A stretch of DNA of 64,000 nt from Sphingosinicella humi (GTDB taxonomy: Bacteria > Pseudomonadota > Alphaproteobacteria > Sphingomonadales > Sphingomonadaceae). This document shows positions 16,418 to 25,942 of this stretch, piece after piece. Made by a program: the position numbers and the translations under genes. The stretch spans positions 977,501 through 1,041,500 of the forward strand of contig NZ_QFFF01000001.1 of NCBI RefSeq assembly GCF_003129465.1, in the 5' to 3' direction. The notes below the pieces were generated by a model, which was not told where the DNA came from, did no database searches, and worked only from the letters and a program-made list of their open reading frames with translations. Numbering within the stretch: position 1 is the first letter of the stretch; each line of letters opens with the position of its first letter.

Positions 16418-19156
16418 ATGAGGCGGATGGCGGTCTCTTTGCCTTATCCCGCGCTCCACGCAACCCATGGCGGCATCTGGGTGGCTTCGGCGGGAGGCGA
16501 GGTGCGCGCCCTGGGCCGGGGCGAGGCGATCGCTCGCGCCGCCGAGACGCCGATAATCATGCTGAACGCGCCCCTCATCGGCCAGCGACTCGGCTATCCG
16601 GAGCTGTCGGGGCTCGATCTTCTGGAGCTGTTCGCCTTCGTCTTCCCGGCGCGGTTCGCCGTCCCCACGCCCAAGGGGCTGGCCCACGCGCTGGGGCTGG
16701 CGCCGCCCAGGGACGATGCGGAGGCGGCGCTTTTCCTGAGGCGGGCGGCCGAAGCGCTGCTGGAGCGGATGGAGGCGGCGGACTGGCCGGAGCGTGAGGG
16801 CGCCTGGGCATCGGCGCAGTCGCTCCATCGCCTGCGCTGGTCCTGGGCGCCGGCGGTGACGGCGCAGCTGAAGCGGCCCGAAAGGGACGAGCGCTGGCTC
16901 TTCTCCAAGCTTCCCGAATGGGAGGAAGGCGCGCCGCGGCCCCAGCCGCGTCCCGCCAGCGTTTCGGAAGACGAATCGGTCGAGCGACTGGCGTCTCTTA
17001 CTGGTCGGGACGCCGAACCGCGCCAAGGCCAGCGCGATTACGCGGCGACCGCCACGTCTGCCTTCGCGCCGCGGACACGCGAGGGCGAGCCCCATCTGCT
17101 GCTCGCCGAAGCGGGGACCGGAATCGGCAAGACGCTCGGCTATCTCGCTCCCGCCTCGCTCTGGGCGGAAAAGGCGGGCGGCGCGGTATGGGTGTCCACC
17201 TACACCAAGGCGTTGCAGCGTCAGCTCGATCGCGAAAGCGTCCGCCTCTTTCCCGACCCCCGGGAGCGCAAGGCGAAGGTCGTCGTCCGCAAGGGGCGCG
17301 AGAATTATCTCTGCCTGCTCAACCTGGAGGACGCGCTTCAGGGCGGCTTTTCCGGGCGCGCCGCGATCCTGGCGCAGCTCATCGCGCGCTGGGCGGCCTA
17401 TACGAAGGACGGCGACATGGTCGGCGGCGACCTGCCGGGCTGGCTCACCAGCCTGTTCCGGCGCGCCGGCTCGACCGCACTCACCGACCGGCGCGGCGAA
17501 TGCGTCTATGCCGGCTGCCCGCATTACCGGAAGTGCTTCATCGAACGCTCGGCGCGGGCCAGCCAGAATGCCGACCTCGTCATCGCCAATCACGCGCTCG
17601 TCATGGTGAACGCGGTGCGCGGCCGGGAGGCAGGCAATGCCGCGACCCGGATCGTGTTCGACGAGGGCCACCACCTGTTCGACGCCGCCGATTCGACCTT
17701 CGCCGCCGCTCTGACGGGGCAGGAAACGATCGAGCTCCGCCGCTGGATCATCGGCCCCGAAGGCAAGTCGCGTGGGCGGCGGCGCGGCCTTTCCGCCCGA
17801 TTGATGGACGTCGCCTCCTACGATGAAGCGGGTGCGATGGCCCTCGAGGCGGCGGTGCAGGCGGCCGGGCTGCTGACGGGCGACGGCTGGCTCCAGCGGA
17901 TCGGCGAGGGAATGCCGTTCGGGCCGATCGAGAAGCTGCTCGCCGCCGTGCGCGGCACCGTCTACGCGCGCGCCTCGGCCCAGGATGCCGGCTACGGCAT
18001 CGAGACCGAGATGGCCGAGCTCGACGGCGCCATCGTCGGAGCGGCGGCGCCCGCCGTCGAAGCGCTGGAGCTGCTGCTGCGCCCGCTGGTCGCGCTCGGC
18101 AAGCGATTGGAAGCGGTGCTGGAGGACGCGCCGGATTGGCTCGACGCCCAGGCGCGAGCGCGGATCGAAGGGGCGATCGGCGGCCTTGGCTGGCGCATCC
18201 AGTCGCTGTCCGCCTGGATAGCGCTCGCCGCCCGCATCGGGGGGCCGGCCGATCCTGATTTCGTCGACTGGCTGACCGTCGAGCGGGTCGATGGCCGCGA
18301 ATATGATATCGGGATTCACCGCCGCTGGCTCGATCCCACCCGGCCGCTGGCGGAGACGGTGCTGAAGCCCGCGCACGGCGTCATTGTCACCTCCGCCACC
18401 CTGCGGGGCGCCGAAGGCTGGGAGGCCGCGGATGCGCGCACGGGCGCCTGCCACCTCGATTCGCCGGCGCGCCATTTCAGCGCCGACAGCCCGTTCGATT
18501 ATGCGGCGAACAGCGAAGTGCTGATCGTCACCGATTTGAGGCGCGGCGACCTCGCCAGCCTTGCCGGCGCCTATGCCCGGCTCATCGAGGCGGCGGGCGG
18601 CGGCACCTTGGGCCTCTTCACCGCCATCCAGCGGCTGAAGGCGGTGCATGCCCGCATCGCCGACCGGCTCGCCCGCGCCGGCCTGCCGCTCTATGCTCAG
18701 CATGTCGATCCGATCGATACCGGCACGCTCGTCGACATCTTCCGCGATGAGCCCCGCGCCTCGCTGCTCGGCACCGATGCGCTTCGCGACGGAGTCGACG
18801 TTCCCGGCCATTCGCTCCGCCTGGTGGTGATGGAAGGCGTGCCCTGGCCGCGGCCGACGGTGCTGCACGCAGCCCGGAAAGCGGCCGGCGGCGGCTCGGC
18901 CTATGACGACCGTGTCGTGCGGGCCCGGCTCGCGCAGGCGTTCGGTCGGCTAATCCGGCGGCGTGACGACAAGGGGATATTCGTCCTGCTCTCCGCGGCG
19001 ACGCCCTCGCGTCTGCTGAATGCCTTCCCCGCGGGCGTGCCGGTCAGCCGCGTTCATCTCGCTGAAGCCATCGAGCGTGTACGGAGCGGCCTTTCAACCG
19101 CATCTGCTTTAGGGCATCAGGCGCAGGACGTTACGGTTCCCGAAGGATTTGCATGA
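16418..19156 (+). CDS. DinG/XPD-type Fe-S DNA helicase
   Basis: A 912-residue superfamily 2 helicase. The Walker A box is AEAGTGIGKTLGYLAP near residue 230 and the DEAH-type box is FDEGHH near residue 412. Between them four cysteines (RENYLC, ECVYAGC, YRKC) are placed as the [4Fe-4S] ligands of XPD/DinG enzymes. C-terminal motifs include LLGTDALRDGVDVPG and the QAFGRLIRR arginine region. About 190 N-terminal residues precede the helicase core and have no obvious catalytic motif. The family unwinds DNA 5' to 3', with roles in repair and R-loop removal. The last four bases overlap the next gene. Confidence 0.9.
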   Translation: MRRMAVSLPYPALHATHGGIWVASAGGEVRALGRGEAIARAAETPIIMLNAPLIGQRLGYPELSGLDLLELFAFVFPARFAVPTPKGLAHALGLAPPRDDAEAALFLRRAAEALLERMEAADWPEREGAWASAQSLHRLRWSWAPAVTAQLKRPERDERWLFSKLPEWEEGAPRPQPRPASVSEDESVERLASLTGRDAEPRQGQRDYAATATSAFAPRTREGEPHLLLAEAGTGIGKTLGYLAPASLWAEKAGGAVWVSTYTKALQRQLDRESVRLFPDPRERKAKVVVRKGRENYLCLLNLEDALQGGFSGRAAILAQLIARWAAYTKDGDMVGGDLPGWLTSLFRRAGSTALTDRRGECVYAGCPHYRKCFIERSARASQNADLVIANHALVMVNAVRGREAGNAATRIVFDEGHHLFDAADSTFAAALTGQETIELRRWIIGPEGKSRGRRRGLSARLMDVASYDEAGAMALEAAVQAAGLLTGDGWLQRIGEGMPFGPIEKLLAAVRGTVYARASAQDAGYGIETEMAELDGAIVGAAAPAVEALELLLRPLVALGKRLEAVLEDAPDWLDAQARARIEGAIGGLGWRIQSLSAWIALAARIGGPADPDFVDWLTVERVDGREYDIGIHRRWLDPTRPLAETVLKPAHGVIVTSATLRGAEGWEAADARTGACHLDSPARHFSADSPFDYAANSEVLIVTDLRRGDLASLAGAYARLIEAAGGGTLGLFTAIQRLKAVHARIADRLARAGLPLYAQHVDPIDTGTLVDIFRDEPRASLLGTDALRDGVDVPGHSLRLVVMEGVPWPRPTVLHAARKAAGGGSAYDDRVVRARLAQAFGRLIRRRDDKGIFVLLSAATPSRLLNAFPAGVPVSRVHLAEAIERVRSGLSTASALGHQAQDVTVPEGFA

Positions 19157-19692
19157 AGACGCTGACGCTGCTGCGCCACGCCAAGTCCAGTTGGAATGAT
19201 CCGGTCGCTGCCGACTTCGATCGTCCATTGAACAAGCGGGGTCGCCGCGCCGCTCGTACCATCGGGCGCGAGATGAAGAACCGGGAACTGCGCTTTGACC
19301 GCGTCATTGCTTCTCCCGCCGTTCGGGTAATCGAGACCCTCGACGATGTGACCGAAGGCTATGGCTCGCCGCTTCACCCACAATATGACCGCCGCATCTA
19401 TCTCGCTTCCCCCGCCGCCCTGCTCGACCTCATCCATGAGATCGACGATGAGACGGAGCGGCTCCTGCTGGTTGGCCATAATCCCGGGCTCGAGCAATTG
19501 GCCCTGCTGCTGGCCGACGGGGGCGAGCTAAGAGACGAGGTGGCGGTCAAATACCCGACCGCTACCGTCGCCGAGATCAGGATTCCGGTTCAGCACTGGC
19601 GCCAGGTTCGAAAAGGCATGGGCAACATCGTCCGCTTCATCCGCCCGCGCGACCTCGATCCCACCTTGGGTCCGGACGAGGATACGCACTGA
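19153..19692 (+). CDS. histidine phosphatase family protein (SixA-like)
   Basis: A 179-residue member of the phosphoglycerate-mutase-like phosphatase superfamily. The catalytic LLRHAKSSW (His8) lies at the N-terminus, followed by DFDRPLNKRGRRAA and a second histidine in LLLVGHNPGLEQL. These features match SixA, which removes phosphate from histidine-containing phosphotransfer domains, though substrates of alphaproteobacterial members are mostly unknown. It overlaps the helicase gene by four bases (ATGA), which implies coupled translation. Confidence 0.9.
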   Translation: MKTLTLLRHAKSSWNDPVAADFDRPLNKRGRRAARTIGREMKNRELRFDRVIASPAVRVIETLDDVTEGYGSPLHPQYDRRIYLASPAALLDLIHEIDDETERLLLVGHNPGLEQLALLLADGGELRDEVAVKYPTATVAEIRIPVQHWRQVRKGMGNIVRFIRPRDLDPTLGPDEDTH

Positions 19693-19701
19693 AGCCGCTG
19701 G

Positions 19702-20073
19702 CTAGCGGGCCTGCTCCAGCGCGTCGGCCAGCATGGAACGGAGGGCGCGCAGCTCTTCGACGGGGAAGGCAGAGGATTGGCTGGCTGCGGCGGCGGGTGC
19801 CGACCGTTCTTCTTCGCCCCGGGAGCCGTTCTTCAAAAGCTGCTGCACGCCGCGGATGGTGTAGCCATCCTGGTTGAGGAGGCGATGGATCCGCTTCGCA
19901 AGCGCCACATCCTCCGGACGATAATAGCGGCGATTACCGGCGCGCTGCAGGGGTCGAAGCTGGGGAAAGCGAGTCTCCCAATAGCGGAGGATATGCTGCG
20001 GGACGCCGAGGTCGCTCGCGAGCTCGCCGATGGTGCGGAAGGCGTTTTCGCTCTTTACAGGCCCGTCCGCCAA
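19702..20073 (-). CDS. MerR-family transcriptional regulator
   Basis: A 123-residue regulator with an N-terminal winged helix-turn-helix (about residues 12-80: [35 protein letters not shown]) of the MerR type, and a short C-terminal helix without metal-binding cysteines. The variant beginning with [10 protein letters not shown] is the one regularly found after ihfA in alphaproteobacteria; its ligand is unknown. The start is a TTG four bases past the ihfA stop with no clear ribosome-binding site, so expression probably depends on coupling to ihfA. Confidence 0.9.
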   Translation of the reverse strand: MADGPVKSENAFRTIGELASDLGVPQHILRYWETRFPQLRPLQRAGNRRYYRPEDVALAKRIHRLLNQDGYTIRGVQQLLKNGSRGEEERSAPAAAASQSSAFPVEELRALRSMLADALEQAR

Positions 20074-20077
20074 GGGA

Positions 20078-20371
20078 TCAGCGGCCGTTTGCGATCCGCT
20101 CGCGCATGATCTGGCTGGCGCGGAAGGTGAGCACCCGCCGCGGCGCGATCGGCACCTCGACTCCGGTCTTGGGATTGCGGCCGATCCGCTCGCCCTTGTC
20201 GCGCAGGATGAAGCTGCCGAAACCGGAAATCTTCACATTCTCGCCTTCGGCCAGCGCATGGCACATATGGTGCAGCACGCGCTCGACGATGTTGGCGGAT
20301 TCGGCGCGGGACAGGCCGATTTCCTGGTGGACGACATCGGCCAGATCGGCCCTGGTCAGCGTTCCTGCCAT
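20078..20371 (-). CDS. ihfA: integration host factor subunit alpha
   Basis: A 97-residue HU/IHF-fold protein. The signature [17 protein letters not shown] and the DNA-binding beta-arm [23 protein letters not shown] are seen, ending [11 protein letters not shown]. With IhfB it bends DNA sharply for transcription, replication and recombination. The start [14 protein letters not shown] is chosen by family length. An in-frame ATG at 20401 (107 residues, [10 protein letters not shown]...) has an even stronger GGGGAGGAAT site and may be the one used. The two starts look like a local duplication. Confidence 0.93.
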   Translation of the reverse strand: MAGTLTRADLADVVHQEIGLSRAESANIVERVLHHMCHALAEGENVKISGFGSFILRDKGERIGRNPKTGVEVPIAPRRVLTFRASQIMRERIANGR

Positions 20372-20482
20372 GGGCATCCTCAACGTCCCTGCATCGGCCA
20401 TGGGTATTCCTCCCCGCGCATGAATGGAAACCACTAGTATAGCTGGAATCCAAGTGCAATCGAGCATTGCGGCGAGGCGGCG

Positions 20483-21445
20483 TCAATAGCGGACAACCGC
20501 AGCCCCCCAGGTGAAGCCGCCGCCCATCGCCTCCAGGACGACAAGATCGCCCCTGCCGATGCGCCCGTCGCGAACCGCGACGTCCAGGGCGAGCGGAACC
20601 GACGCGGCGGACGTGTTGGCATGCTGGTCGACGGTGACGATGACCTTCTCGGGCGCCAGGCCGAGCTTCTTCGCCGTCGCATCGAGGATCCGCTTGTTGG
20701 CCTGGTGCGGCACGACCCAGTCGACCTCCTCAGCCTGGTGGCCGGCCGCCTCCAGCACTTCATTCAGAACGTCGGCGAGGTTCACCACGGCATGGCGGAA
20801 GACCTCGCGGCCCTTCATGCGGAGCTTGCCGACGGTGCCGGTGGTCGAGACGCCGCCGTCGACATAGAGAAGATCGTTGTGACGACCGTCGGCGTGGAGG
20901 CGGGTGGCGAGGATGCCGCGGTCCTCGGTTTCCTCTGCCTTCAGCACCAGCGCACCGGCGCCGTCGCCAAAGAGGACGCAGGTGGTGCGATCCTCCCAAT
21001 CGAGAATGCGGCTGAACGTTTCCGAGCCGATCACCAGGGCGTAATCGGCCATGCCGCCCTTCACCATATTGTCGGCGACGGACAGGGCGTAGAGAAAGCC
21101 GGTGCAGACCGCCGCCACGTCAAAGGCGATGCAGTCGTCGATGCCGAGCGCCGTCTGGACCCGGGTCGCGCTGGCCGGAAAGGTCTGGTCGGGCGTCGCG
21201 GTCGCCAGCACGATGAGGCCGATGCTGTCGGCGCTCACGCCGGCAGCTTGCAGCGCCTTGCGCGCAGCCTCGGTGGCGAGGGTCGCGGTGGTTTCGCCGT
21301 CGCTCGCGATGTGGCGCGCCTCGATGCCGGTACGCTCGACGATCCATTCATGGGTGGTGTCCACCCGTTCGGCGAGCTCGACATTGGTGACGCGACGCGG
21401 CGGCAGCGCGGAGCCGGTGCCGACGATGACGGAGCGCCGCGTCAT
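20483..21445 (-). CDS. fabH: 3-oxoacyl-ACP synthase III
   Basis: 320 residues. KAS III condenses acetyl-CoA with malonyl-ACP to start fatty acid synthesis. The catalytic triad is visible: Cys114 in [10 protein letters not shown], His in [10 protein letters not shown] (about 246) and Asn in [11 protein letters not shown] (about 276). A glycine-rich end [16 protein letters not shown] completes the thiolase fold. Its ATG overlaps the plsX stop by four bases. This gene order (rpmF, plsX, fabH, ihfA, merR) is conserved in alphaproteobacteria. Confidence 0.97.
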   Translation of the reverse strand: MTRRSVIVGTGSALPPRRVTNVELAERVDTTHEWIVERTGIEARHIASDGETTATLATEAARKALQAAGVSADSIGLIVLATATPDQTFPASATRVQTALGIDDCIAFDVAAVCTGFLYALSVADNMVKGGMADYALVIGSETFSRILDWEDRTTCVLFGDGAGALVLKAEETEDRGILATRLHADGRHNDLLYVDGGVSTTGTVGKLRMKGREVFRHAVVNLADVLNEVLEAAGHQAEEVDWVVPHQANKRILDATAKKLGLAPEKVIVTVDQHANTSAASVPLALDVAVRDGRIGRGDLVVLEAMGGGFTWGAAVVRY

Positions 21446-22491
21446 TTCGCTGCGGCCTGCGCGTCGCCATGCGCGGCGATATTGGCGAGATCCTCGGTGA
21501 TCTTGCGGGTCAGGTCCTCGCGTACCATGCGGGCCGCGACGCGGATGGCATTGGCGACGCCCTTCTCGTTGGCGTTGCCGTGGCTCTTCACCACCGGCGC
21601 ATTGAGGCCGAGGAAGACGGCGCCATTATGGTTGTTCGGATCGAGATGGTGCTTGAGGAGCTCGGTCGCCGGGCGCGAGATCAGGAAGCCGATCTTCGAC
21701 CGGGCCGAGCTGGTGAAGGCGCGCTTCAAAAGGTCGGTGACGAAGCGGGCGGTGCCTTCCGCGGTCTTGAGGGCGATATTGCCGGAAAAGCCGTCGGTCA
21801 CGATCACGTCGACATCGCCGCGCGAAATCTTGTCGCCCTCGGTGAAGCCGTCGAAGCGCATGCCGAGATAGTCGGCGTCGCGCAGGATGGCGGCGGCGGT
21901 CTTCAGCTCGTCCGTGCCCTTCAGCTCCTCGGTGCCGATGTTGAGCAGGCGAACGCGCGGTTTTTCAAGATCGAGCACGACGCGAGAATAGGCCGCGCCC
22001 ATGACGGCGAACTGAACGAGATTCTGGGTGTCGCACTCGGTGTTGGCGCCGAGATCGAGCATGACGAGGTCATTGTCGCCAAGCGTCGGCAGCAGCGCCG
22101 CGAGCGCCGGTCGGTCGATGCCCTTCATGGTGCGCAGCGCCAGCTTGGACATCGCCATCAACGCGCCGGTATTGCCGCCCGAGATGGCGGCGTCCGCCTC
22201 GCCCGCCTTCACGGCATGGACGGCACGCCCCATGGAGCTGGTCTTGGCGCGGCGGATGGCCTGGGTCGGCTTTTCCTCGGGCGCGATCACATCGTCGCAA
22301 TGGACGATCCGGGAGGCGCCGGCGAGAGTCGGATGTCTGTCGAGTTCGGCGCGAATCGCGCCCTCGTCACCGAACAGCAGAAATTGGAGGTCGCCGCGGC
22401 GCTGATGAGCGCGAGCGGCGCCGGCCACCATCACCGCCGGGCCGACATCGCCACCCATCGCGTCCAGTGCGATCCGTGGCGCGCTGCCCAC
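21442..22491 (-). CDS. plsX: phosphate acyltransferase PlsX
   Basis: 349 residues. PlsX converts acyl-ACP to acyl-phosphate for the PlsY step of phospholipid synthesis. Motifs include [12 protein letters not shown] at the N-terminus, [12 protein letters not shown], and [14 protein letters not shown]. The start is taken at GTG 22491 because GGAGG lies eight bases upstream; a TTG at 22506 would put the Shine-Dalgarno inside the gene. It lies 24 bases after rpmF and overlaps fabH. Confidence 0.95.
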   Translation of the reverse strand: MGSAPRIALDAMGGDVGPAVMVAGAARAHQRRGDLQFLLFGDEGAIRAELDRHPTLAGASRIVHCDDVIAPEEKPTQAIRRAKTSSMGRAVHAVKAGEADAAISGGNTGALMAMSKLALRTMKGIDRPALAALLPTLGDNDLVMLDLGANTECDTQNLVQFAVMGAAYSRVVLDLEKPRVRLLNIGTEELKGTDELKTAAAILRDADYLGMRFDGFTEGDKISRGDVDVIVTDGFSGNIALKTAEGTARFVTDLLKRAFTSSARSKIGFLISRPATELLKHHLDPNNHNGAVFLGLNAPVVKSHGNANEKGVANAIRVAARMVREDLTRKITEDLANIAAHGDAQAAAK

Positions 22492-22515
22492 CGGTGTCGC
22501 CTCCAAAACTTACTG

Positions 22516-22695
22516 TTACGCCTCGATCGACTGGATCTCGCGGCCGTTATAATGGCCGCAGCCGCCGCAAAGATTGTGCGGCAGCTTGAGTTCGCCGCAA
22601 TTCGGGCATTCTTGGTAATTCACCGCCTTCAGCGCGTCATGGCTGCGGCGCATGTTGCGCTTGGACGGCGTGGTTTTTCTCTTGGGGACGGCCAT
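22516..22695 (-). CDS. rpmF: 50S ribosomal protein L32
   Basis: A 59-residue protein beginning [20 protein letters not shown], the invariant L32 N-terminus, with zinc-ribbon cysteines in CPNCGE and LCGGCGHY. It ends EIQSIEA. It is the first gene of the conserved rpmF-plsX-fabH cluster, linking ribosome and lipid synthesis. The ATG follows AGGTGCC. Length is normal for the alphaproteobacterial form. Confidence 0.97.
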   Translation of the reverse strand: MAVPKRKTTPSKRNMRRSHDALKAVNYQECPNCGELKLPHNLCGGCGHYNGREIQSIEA

Positions 22696-22889
22696 GCTGG
22701 CACCTGTTCCAGTTCTTCGACTATAGGGTTCGGGCGAGCAGGAAGCCAGGGACGACGGCCGTTGCGGCCGCAGGCCTGGCGGCCGGGGTGCTCGCTCATG
22801 AGCGGTGCCGCCTATAGCGGATTTCGGGGATGTTGCAAGCGCCCGTGCGCCCGTGCAAGCTGCGCCCTGCCCAGCGGGAGCCGACAGCC

Positions 22890-23324
22890 ATGATCTTGCC
22901 CATCACTCTTACCATTGCGGGCGCCTGCGCGCTCATCAGCGTCTGGCTGGGCCTCAGGGTCAGCCAGCTCCGCATCCGGCACAAGGTGCTGATCGGCGAC
23001 GGCGGCGACGAGCGCCTCACCCGCCGTATGCGCGCCCACGCCAATTTCTCCGAATATGCCCCGACCTTCCTCATCCTGCTCGGCCTCATCGAGCTGGCCC
23101 ACGGATCGGAGACCTGGCTTTGGATCGTCGCCATCCTCTTCGTGCTGGCGCGGCTTGCCCATCCGTTCGGCATGGATCGGCCCGGATCGAGCCCGCTGCG
23201 CATGGGCGGGGCGCTGGCAACGTGGCTCCTGCTGTTCGGCCTAGCCGCCTATGCGCTCGCCATTCCCTATCTGGAGCGTGCGGCGTCGGCGCCGATCACT
23301 TACGCCGAGGGACAAGACCTCTAA
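22890..23324 (+). CDS. MAPEG-family membrane protein
   Basis: A 144-residue protein with four transmembrane helices (about residues 5-20, 57-75, 78-95, 108-125). The MAPEG signature is visible: [24 protein letters not shown], with the family's R-x-x-x-N-x-x-E arrangement. The superfamily includes glutathione transferases and leukotriene synthases; the prokaryotic branch has mostly unknown substrates. The start MILPITLT is chosen by homology and by GGGAG upstream; an earlier in-frame ATG would add a soluble, Arg-rich leader. Confidence 0.87.
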   Translation: MILPITLTIAGACALISVWLGLRVSQLRIRHKVLIGDGGDERLTRRMRAHANFSEYAPTFLILLGLIELAHGSETWLWIVAILFVLARLAHPFGMDRPGSSPLRMGGALATWLLLFGLAAYALAIPYLERAASAPITYAEGQDL

Positions 23325-23335
23325 AATTGCGGGTC

Positions 23336-23743
23336 TCAGAGGCGGTAGCGCAGGCGTTCAAGCGAATGCCTGGCGAGCGGCTTTCCGTTTTCGCCCACCG
23401 TCTCATCCTCCAGCTCGGCGCGGATCAGCTCCACTTCCGATTCGGTGAGATGCTCGATGCCGATGAACTGCGCTCGCGCCGGCGGCAGCGCCCGGATCAG
23501 CTCGTCGAGCTTCGCCTGCATCGCCGCCGCGTCCCGGTTTTGCGAATTCTGGATCAGGAACACCATCAGGAAGGTGACGATCGTGGTCGAGGTGTTCACG
23601 ACCAGCTGCCACGTGTCGGAGAAATTGAAGAGCGGCCCCGACGCCGCCCAAATGAAAATCGAAGCCAGTGCAAGCGTGAAGGACCAGGGTTGGCCGGCCA
23701 CCCAGGCGATGCTGTTGGCGATGCGGGTGAAAATGCGCTCCAT
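23336..23743 (-). CDS. low-affinity iron permease family protein
   Basis: 135 residues with two membrane helices (about residues 20-36 and 45-64) and the motif SDTWQLVVNTSTTIVTFLMVFLIQNSQNRD, which defines the Iron_permease (Fet4-like) family. A soluble C-terminal helical tail follows. Small bacterial members are widespread, but iron transport has not been shown for most and the name is by family only. It is convergent with the MAPEG gene, with an 11-base gap. Confidence 0.85.
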   Translation of the reverse strand: MERIFTRIANSIAWVAGQPWSFTLALASIFIWAASGPLFNFSDTWQLVVNTSTTIVTFLMVFLIQNSQNRDAAAMQAKLDELIRALPPARAQFIGIEHLTESEVELIRAELEDETVGENGKPLARHSLERLRYRL

Positions 23744-23798
23744 GAGTCATCGTCCGTTCGTTACGGGCGCAGAACGCGGGCTTCAGGCGGCGAGTTCC

Positions 23799-24461
23799 TT
23801 ATGCGCCGGCCAGCACCCGGTCGCCGACGAAGGGATTGGTCCGCCGCTCATGCGCGAACTGGCTCATCGGGCCATGGCCGGGAATGAAGGCCGTGTCGTC
23901 GCCGAGCGGCCAAAGCTTGGTGACGATGGCGTTGATGAGATCGGCATGGTTGCTTCGGGGAAAGTCGGTGCGGCCGATCGATCCCTGAAACAGGACGTCG
24001 CCGACGATCGCCAGCTTCGAATCCGGGTGGTGAAACACGACATGGCCGGGCGTGTGGCCGGGACAATGATAGACGTCGAAGCTCAGCTCCCCCACCGTCA
24101 CCGTGTCGCCTTCCTCCAGCCAGCGGTCCGATTCGAAGGGAACGCCCAATATGCCGAACCGGGCGCCGTCCTCATCCAGCCGGTCGATCCAGAATTTATC
24201 GGCGATGTGCGGCCCTTCGATCTTCACCCCCAGCTCGTCGGCAAGCGGCTTGGCCGAGCCGCAATGGTCGATATGACCGTGCGTGAGGAGGATCTTCTCG
24301 ATCGTGACGCCCTGGCCCTGGGCGGCCGCCTTCAGCCGGTCCAGGTCGCCGCCGGGATCGACGAAAGCACCGCGCATCGTTTTCGTGCACCAGAGCAGGG
24401 TGCAGTTCTGCTGCAGCGGAGTCACCGGGATGATCGCGGCTTTCATCGGAGGCGTCGTCAT
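23799..24461 (-). CDS. MBL-fold metallo-hydrolase (YcbL/GloB-like)
   Basis: 220 residues. The metallo-beta-lactamase signature THGHIDHCG binds two metals, with further ligands in HCPGHTPGHVVF, VGDVLFQGSIGRTDFP and FIPGHGP. The overall layout and length match YcbL-type type II glyoxalases, which hydrolyse S-lactoylglutathione or similar thioesters. The glutathione-binding C-terminal domain of classical GloB is absent, as in YcbL. ATG at 24461; a second Met five codons on is possible. Confidence 0.88.
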   Translation of the reverse strand: MTTPPMKAAIIPVTPLQQNCTLLWCTKTMRGAFVDPGGDLDRLKAAAQGQGVTIEKILLTHGHIDHCGSAKPLADELGVKIEGPHIADKFWIDRLDEDGARFGILGVPFESDRWLEEGDTVTVGELSFDVYHCPGHTPGHVVFHHPDSKLAIVGDVLFQGSIGRTDFPRSNHADLINAIVTKLWPLGDDTAFIPGHGPMSQFAHERRTNPFVGDRVLAGA

Positions 24462-24508
24462 GGCCGGGACATGACGGCTGCGTCCCGGCTATGCAAGGAC
24501 GCCGCGCC

Positions 24509-24784
24509 TCAGCACCAGAGCTCCCGCTCGCGCGCGCTCGCCTGCTCGCACCATTTCCGCCGCGCTTCGGCATCGCGGCCTGCCCGCTCCTCGGCCTTGC
24601 GGAGCTCGCGGCCTCGCTTCTGATCGGCCTCGGACTGGCTGGTCGTCGCCGCATCCACCGCCGAGGAGGTGGCGTCCACCGCCACGCCGGCCGCCTTGAC
24701 CGGCAAGGTGACGACGTCGAGCGCCGTGCTGGCGATGCACCCGCCGAGCGCCAGCGGCAGCAGGCCGATGATCAGGATACGCAT
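24509..24784 (-). CDS. small predicted lipoprotein
   Basis: 91 residues. A short signal with a lipobox (LLPLALGGC, acylated Cys16) precedes a hydrophobic Val/Ala-rich helix (ALDVVTLPVKAAGVAVDATS). A charged helical C-terminus follows (QKRGRELRKAEERAGRDAEARRKW). The pattern ALDVVTLPVKA recurs in small sphingomonad lipoproteins of unknown role. Location at the periplasmic face of a membrane is inferred. Confidence 0.75.
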   Translation of the reverse strand: MRILIIGLLPLALGGCIASTALDVVTLPVKAAGVAVDATSSAVDAATTSQSEADQKRGRELRKAEERAGRDAEARRKWCEQASARERELWC

Positions 24785-24959
24785 ACTCTTCTCCTCGGGC
24801 GCCCTCTGTCACCCGTCCTCTTATCCGCGAATGAACGGGGCGGCGCCAAGGCTTTACGCGAGACCGTCGCATTTTCGAGGTGTGTCGCCGCCGCGACGCA
24901 GCCCCGTTGGCCGCCGGGGCGTTAAGACCTATATTGAGGTCATGCGTAAGGAATTCCGA

Positions 24960-25220
24960 ATGAAGGCTTTCTTCCTGACGATCGCGGCGGCGATGGTGTT
25001 CGGCGGCGCCGCTCCGGCGATGGCCGACCAGGCGCGGAAACCCGAGGCGAAGACCCCGTCCGGCTGGTCCTACGACATCCAGGACGGCAAGCGCGTGCCC
25101 AAGGGCAAGCGGCAGGTGAATGCGGACGGTTCCTGGCGCGAGGAGATCCGTCAGGGCGACTGCGTCACCGTCAAGGAAAAGACCAGCAGCGGCGAGTATC
25201 GGGAAACGCGCCATTGCTGA
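24960..25220 (+). CDS. small secreted protein, unknown function
   Basis: 86 residues with a signal peptide (MKAFFLTIAAAMVFGGAAPAMA) and a mature part of about 64 residues. The mature part carries two cysteines (GDCVTVKE and the terminal TRHC) that may form a disulfide in the periplasm. No family was recognised. The ATG at 24960 is chosen because AAGGA lies seven bases upstream; a much longer frame from 24669 reads through intergenic DNA. Confidence 0.78.
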   Translation: MKAFFLTIAAAMVFGGAAPAMADQARKPEAKTPSGWSYDIQDGKRVPKGKRQVNADGSWREEIRQGDCVTVKEKTSSGEYRETRHC

Positions 25221-25243
25221 ACCTCGCGGCGTAGGCCTCAGCC

Positions 25244-25447
25244 ATGCCCTCGACCGTGATTCGCGCGATCGCCTACAGGGAGGCCGCAGCCGAGCTGGAA
25301 GTGCTGTTCACGACCGGGCGCCGCTACATCTACCACGACGTTCCGCCCGCGGTCGCCGACGCGTTTCGCGCCGCCCGGATCAAGGGCCCGCATTTCAACC
25401 GCCACATTCGCGGCCGCTATCGCTACGTCGAATGCGTGCAAGATTGA
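25244..25447 (+). CDS. KTSC-domain protein
   Basis: 67 residues, essentially one KTSC domain: STVIRAIAYREAAAELEVLF followed by RRYIYHDVPPAVADAF and HFNRHIRGRY. These small basic proteins are widespread and are sometimes fused to RNA-binding or synthetase-like modules, which suggests a nucleic-acid role, but function is unproven. It starts 23 bases after the secreted-protein gene and may share its transcript. Confidence 0.85.
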   Translation: MPSTVIRAIAYREAAAELEVLFTTGRRYIYHDVPPAVADAFRAARIKGPHFNRHIRGRYRYVECVQD

Positions 25448-25477
25448 GCTTCCCGCCGGAACGCTTATGAGCGGGAC

Positions 25478-25915
25478 ATGGCAATCGCGATCCGGGCGCT
25501 GGCAGCCGAAGACCGCCAGGAATGGCTGGCTCTGTGGCAAGGCTATCAGCGTTTCTACGAAACCCGCCTCGACGGTGACGTAACGGCGCTCACATGGTCG
25601 CGCATCATCGATCCGGACGGACCCATTTCGGGCCTTGCCGCCGAGGAGAGCGGTCGGCTCCTCGGATTTACCCACTATCTCTTCCATCCCAGCAGCTGGA
25701 CCAAGAGCGATTACTGCTATCTGCAGGACCTGTTCGTCGCGCAGGAGGCGCGGGGACGCAGCATAGCGCGGATGCTGATCGAGGAGGTGGCCGCCAGGGC
25801 CGAAGCGGCCGGAGCCGCGCGGCTCTACTGGCTGACCCACGAGTCCAATGAAGGCGCGAGGGCGCTCTACGACAAGATCGCCGTCCGCACGGGTTTCATC
25901 CAATATCGCCGCTAG
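25478..25915 (+). CDS. GNAT-family N-acetyltransferase
   Basis: 145 residues. The GNAT fold is seen in the order LGFTHYLFHPSSW (beta 4), CYLQDLFVAQEARGRSIARML (motif A, with the acetyl-CoA pyrophosphate loop ARGRSIA) and ARLYWLTHESNEGARALYDKIA (motif B). Acceptor unknown. It follows the KTSC gene by 30 bases. Confidence 0.88.
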   Translation: MAIAIRALAAEDRQEWLALWQGYQRFYETRLDGDVTALTWSRIIDPDGPISGLAAEESGRLLGFTHYLFHPSSWTKSDYCYLQDLFVAQEARGRSIARMLIEEVAARAEAAGAARLYWLTHESNEGARALYDKIAVRTGFIQYRR

Positions 25916-25942
25916 TCGAGATTCAACCCGCTTCCGCGAGCG

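Noticed and set aside
16385-18868. 827-codon antisense frame over the Fe-S helicase
   Set aside because: Helicase motifs are intact on the other strand; the antisense product has no recognisable fold.
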